Of a stretch of 8,538 nt of DNA, positions 6,091 through 8,538 are shown piece by piece. The notes under the pieces are model-generated. The model was not told the DNA's origin and did not search any database. It saw only the letters and a program-made list of their open reading frames with translations. A program made the position numbers and the translations under genes. Source of the stretch: Lachnospiraceae bacterium UBA3711 (GTDB taxonomy: Bacteria; Bacillota; Clostridia; Lachnospirales; Lachnospiraceae); the NCBI GenBank assembly GCA_002371345.1, contig DFHY01000058.1, forward strand, positions 1-8,538, written 5' to 3'. Numbering within the stretch: position 1 is the stretch's first letter; each line of letters opens with the position of its first letter.

Positions 6091-7956
6091 TCACTCGAAC
6101 TTCAGCCCCCAGATCTTGCATGCCCTCGTTCCGATCACGGCGTAGTTCTCCCACGCTGCCGGCGACGCCTCGATAGCTCCGTCGCTCAGCTCTATCTTCG
6201 TCAGCTCCGCGCCCGTCTTCGGGTCAAGCATGTACATGTATCCGCCGCATGAGCAGTAGATCAGCTTTGCCGAGCCGTCTCTATTGTACAGAAGCACCGG
6301 CGACGACCATGCGTAGTACGCCTTCTGCTGCCATACGATCTTGCCCGTTTTGCAGTCGAGGCAGACGCACAGTCCCATCAGCGGCTCGCCGGTCATGGCG
6401 ACCGTCGCGTAGATATATCCGTCAAGGCTCTTCTTTCCGAGGGCCATGGTTGACTGAACGCCTCCGGACACTCCGTCCATCGTGTAGCACTCGAAATCAG
6501 TCTCCCATATCTTCTCGCCCGTCTCAGCGTCAATCTTCCATATCGGCACGGTCGCGGTGGTGCTGCTTCTCCACCCCAGACGGAATGAGGTACTTGTATA
6601 CAGGTACAGATGCCCGTTCTCGTTTGAGAGCACAGGCGTGGAGTTGGAATCGTCCAGTGTATCCTGCACCCATACCAGCTGCAGTGTATTCAGGTCAAGG
6701 CACATAAGATGGCCGCCGTTGTCTGTAGCGAACAGGTATCCTTCATACGCGGCAAAGCTGTCCTCAATTCCGAGCCAGTATTTCTCGTAGCCGTTAGACG
6801 CGGACCGTATGCCCTTGTAGTGCCACTTTATCATGTTCCCGGGATTCAGAGTGAGCGTCCCCGACGCCGGATCCCATGCGGAATTCAGGTGAAGTATGTA
6901 TATAACTCCATTTTCGCCGGGCCAGATCAGCGTATCGGTCTCGGCGTCCACAAGCGGTGAAGAGTCAAAGAAGCCTACGGTTCCTCTCAATGAGAATGAG
7001 TCTTCGCCGCCGAATTCATACATGACGGTGCAGTCCACCAGATTGATTATAAATGCGTGCGCCAGGCCAAGTGTGCTGTTGTATCCCGCCCCCAGATACA
7101 TGATCGGATAGCCCCTCGGATCGAGGGCTCCTGCGCCCTTGAATGTCCATCCGATGTACATCGGCTCACGTGTGTGCTCGCCGGTCACAAGATCCAGGAA
7201 GTAGACGTATCCGTCCATGGTCGCGTAAATGACCTCTACCAGATCGTCCTTCTCCTTCGCCCAGTCCTCCATATTCATGTGAGCCTTCTCTTCGCGAGTC
7301 CATTTGCGCATAAGAGGCTGGCCGGTCCATCCTGATCCTGTCCAGGAAGCGCCGTTGTATGAAGTGGCTCCTGTCTGCTGGCTCCACTCCTGGGAGATAG
7401 TATTCTTGGTTATGTCGGCGTACCCGACTGCCGGGGCGTCGCGGAAGTTGTTCCCGCGGAAGGTGAAGATACCCTCCGCCTGCGTGTACTCCGATCCCTT
7501 GTCAAAGTAGAATTCCGACGGGGATTTGTAATTCTGGATGTCGGCAAGCTCCTCGCCGTTCATCTCTATGCCGGTGAACTCGATCATGTTCGAGGGCATT
7601 GTGGACTCCACCGGATGAGGATTAAATGTGATCTCCGCCTCGGACTCCGTCTCGTAATAGACGCCTGCGTTTTCACTGCCCGTATCACCCGCTGCCGGCG
7701 TATCCTCTGTCTCCGAAACCTCCAGCGCGCCTCCGGCAAGCCCCATAGGATCCTCGTGAAGTTCACTGTGCCCGGAGATTCTTCCGCGGATCACGAACCA
7801 GTAGATCAGGAATAAGGCCACGGCCGCGCACGCAGCAACAGCCAGTGTGATCCACAGCTTTGTCTTCGGCTCACGGAAGTCGTCAGCGCTGCCGACGACC
7901 GGCCGGACCACTTTCCTGTCATGCTCCTGCTGTGAAGTATTGTTTTCGTTCTCCAT
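6091..7956 (-). CDS. Membrane-anchored PQQ-like beta-propeller protein
   Basis: This protein has 621 residues. A short hydrophilic N-terminus is followed by one transmembrane helix at about 33-56 (TKLWITLAVAACAAVALFLI...). An acidic, low-complexity linker follows at about 60-120, then an extracytoplasmic body. That body contains repeated PQQ/WD-type blade ends: GYVYFLDLVTGE (249-260), GHLMCLDLNTLQLVW (415-429), IWKIDAETGEKIW (472-484), VCLDCKTGKIVWQQ (531-544) and YMYMLDPKTGAEL (573-585). The fold resembles BamB and PQQ-dependent dehydrogenases, but no cofactor-binding or enzymatic residues can be assigned, so a scaffold or ligand-binding role is most likely. The ATG at 7956 is chosen because GGGGAG lies 6 nt upstream; in-frame ATGs at 7995 and 8055 lack good sites. 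It follows the YgjP-type gene by 144 nt with no obvious promoter of its own, and is convergent with the rhomboid gene. Confidence 0.9.
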   Translation of the reverse strand: MENENNTSQQEHDRKVVRPVVGSADDFREPKTKLWITLAVAACAAVALFLIYWFVIRGRISGHSELHEDPMGLAGGALEVSETEDTPAAGDTGSENAGVYYETESEAEITFNPHPVESTMPSNMIEFTGIEMNGEELADIQNYKSPSEFYFDKGSEYTQAEGIFTFRGNNFRDAPAVGYADITKNTISQEWSQQTGATSYNGASWTGSGWTGQPLMRKWTREEKAHMNMEDWAKEKDDLVEVIYATMDGYVYFLDLVTGEHTREPMYIGWTFKGAGALDPRGYPIMYLGAGYNSTLGLAHAFIINLVDCTVMYEFGGEDSFSLRGTVGFFDSSPLVDAETDTLIWPGENGVIYILHLNSAWDPASGTLTLNPGNMIKWHYKGIRSASNGYEKYWLGIEDSFAAYEGYLFATDNGGHLMCLDLNTLQLVWVQDTLDDSNSTPVLSNENGHLYLYTSTSFRLGWRSSTTATVPIWKIDAETGEKIWETDFECYTMDGVSGGVQSTMALGKKSLDGYIYATVAMTGEPLMGLCVCLDCKTGKIVWQQKAYYAWSSPVLLYNRDGSAKLIYCSCGGYMYMLDPKTGAELTKIELSDGAIEASPAAWENYAVIGTRACKIWGLKFE

Positions 7957-7962
7957 GTTTAT

Positions 7963-7968
7963 CTCCCC
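7963..7968 (-). promoter_or_regulatory. Ribosome binding site fixing the propeller gene start
   Basis: GGGGAG on the minus strand lies 6 nt before the ATG at 7956. The two upstream in-frame ATGs (7995 and 8055) have no comparable site, so the additional 33 residues read from 8055 are probably leader DNA. Confidence 0.6.
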
Positions 7969-7990
7969 ATATGATTCCTTCGGCTCCTCT

Positions 7991-8114
7991 GTCATGCGGT
8001 ATGCGGACACTTCCTTCCCGGTTATCCGGCAAAACAATGCGCATTTCCGCTCCATCTGCCGGTCATGCAGAAGCTCCCGTCATGCATCGCGTCTTTCCGG
8101 TTAACCGGTCATGC
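7991..8114. repeat. Cluster of short GTCATGC repeats and a 12-bp palindrome between the YgjP-type and propeller genes
   Basis: GTCATGC appears four times (7991-7997, 8062-8068, 8079-8085, 8108-8114). Two copies extend to the identical CCGGTCATGC, and one of these covers the end of the YgjP-type gene (codons for RMTG). The perfect palindrome CCGGTTAACCGG at 8097-8108 spans that gene's stop codon. The pattern suggests short duplications of the gene end. No terminator T-tract is present, so read-through into the propeller gene is likely. Confidence 0.45.
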
Positions 8115-8538
8115 GCCGCATCAGCGCCTGCCCGTTTTCCTTCAGCCAGGCGTGGTACCTGTAGTACTCCGGATACACTCTGAGCACATGCTCATAGAAT
8201 CTCTTTGAGTGGTTCATTTCCAGACGATGACAGAGCTCATGCACGATGACACTGTCCAGGACCTCTCTTGGCGCGAGCATGAGCAGGCAGTTGAAGTTAA
8301 GGTTTCCCTTAGATGAACAGCTGCCCCACCTTGATCTCTGGTTTCTGATCGTTATTCTCCCGTATGTGACCCCGACTTTAGGAGCGTAGTAGGCCACTCT
8401 CTCCGGAATTACCCTGACCGCCTCGCGGGCAAGCTCCTCTATATCCTGTCTGGTCAGACGGCTATGATGTATGCTGTGTATTGCCGGGTGCGTTTCCCCG
8501 GAAGGTCCTGACAGACGCGGCGGTTTATCCGCGGCTCT
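8101..8538 (-). CDS. YgjP-type (DUF45/SprT-like) zinc metallopeptidase, 5' end beyond window
   Basis: The frame is open from the right window edge to the TAA at 8103-8101, giving 145 visible C-terminal residues; the N-terminal part lies outside. The GTG at 8397 is internal, since family-typical sequence (LTRQDIEELAREAVRVIPER) continues upstream of it. The signature RITIRNQRSRWGSCSSKGN is followed by NFNCLLMLAPREVLD and the zinc site HELCH with a third His in HELCHRLEMNH (visible residues 100, 104 and 110). A closing HAWLKENGQALMRRM follows. This is the YgjP-like metallopeptidase domain (PF01863), a cytoplasmic putative zinc-dependent hydrolase of poorly known substrate that is widespread in Firmicutes. 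It is the upstream neighbour of the PQQ-like propeller gene and may be co-transcribed with it. Confidence 0.93.
   Translation of the reverse strand, partial: RAADKPPRLSGPSGETHPAIHSIHHSRLTRQDIEELAREAVRVIPERVAYYAPKVGVTYGRITIRNQRSRWGSCSSKGNLNFNCLLMLAPREVLDSVIVHELCHRLEMNHSKRFYEHVLRVYPEYYRYHAWLKENGQALMRRMTG

Noticed and set aside
7957..8055. 33-residue N-terminal extension of the PQQ-like propeller from the ATG at 8055
   Set aside because: No ribosome binding site at 8055 or 7995, whereas GGGGAG is well placed before the ATG at 7956; the extra residues place non-typical sequence ahead of the anchor.

Overview
The window reads as chromosomal DNA of a fairly GC-rich Clostridia member, plausibly Lachnospiraceae. 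That placement rests on the style of the proteins: a YgjP-type metallopeptidase with the RITIRNQRSRWGSCSSKGN signature, a beta-CASP RNase, a COG5279-like transglutaminase and PQQ-type beta-propellers. It also rests on the AGGAG-type ribosome binding sites. No rRNA, tRNA, CRISPR array, insertion sequence or phage gene is visible.

Layout. Five of the six genes are on the minus strand. Reading in the direction of transcription from the right edge, the window opens with the 3' part of a YgjP/DUF45 metallopeptidase gene (8538-8101). It is followed by a membrane-anchored PQQ-like beta-propeller (7956-6091). A 208-bp gap (5883-6090) then separates this gene from a convergent plus-strand rhomboid protease (5313-5882). 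Almost all of that gap is a long imperfect palindrome (5893-6087) whose core is a 14-bp perfect hairpin, probably a terminator. Upstream of the rhomboid, a 173-bp divergent intergenic region carries a good extended -10 promoter firing leftward. It drives a beta-CASP metallo-beta-lactamase RNase (5139-3445), followed by a signal-anchored transglutaminase-like protein (3334 or 3313 to 2132). Last comes a very large anchored protein (2031 to beyond base 1) with an extracytoplasmic, propeller-like body. This last reading frame is easily missed because it starts with TTG and runs off the window.

How the genes may work together. The beta-CASP RNase and YgjP are cytoplasmic housekeeping-type enzymes. 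The transglutaminase, the large anchored protein and the PQQ-like propeller are each predicted to be single-pass proteins with an N-terminal anchor and the bulk of the chain outside the membrane. The rhomboid is a polytopic intramembrane protease. An envelope theme is therefore visible, but no pathway can be named from the window alone.

The most unusual DNA-level features are two. The first is the roughly 195-bp foldback sequence between the convergent genes. The second is a diverged 64-nt tandem copy of the transglutaminase gene's 3' end, placed in frame immediately after its TAG stop and ending at the ribosome binding site of the next gene. No clearly novel defence or mobile system was found.
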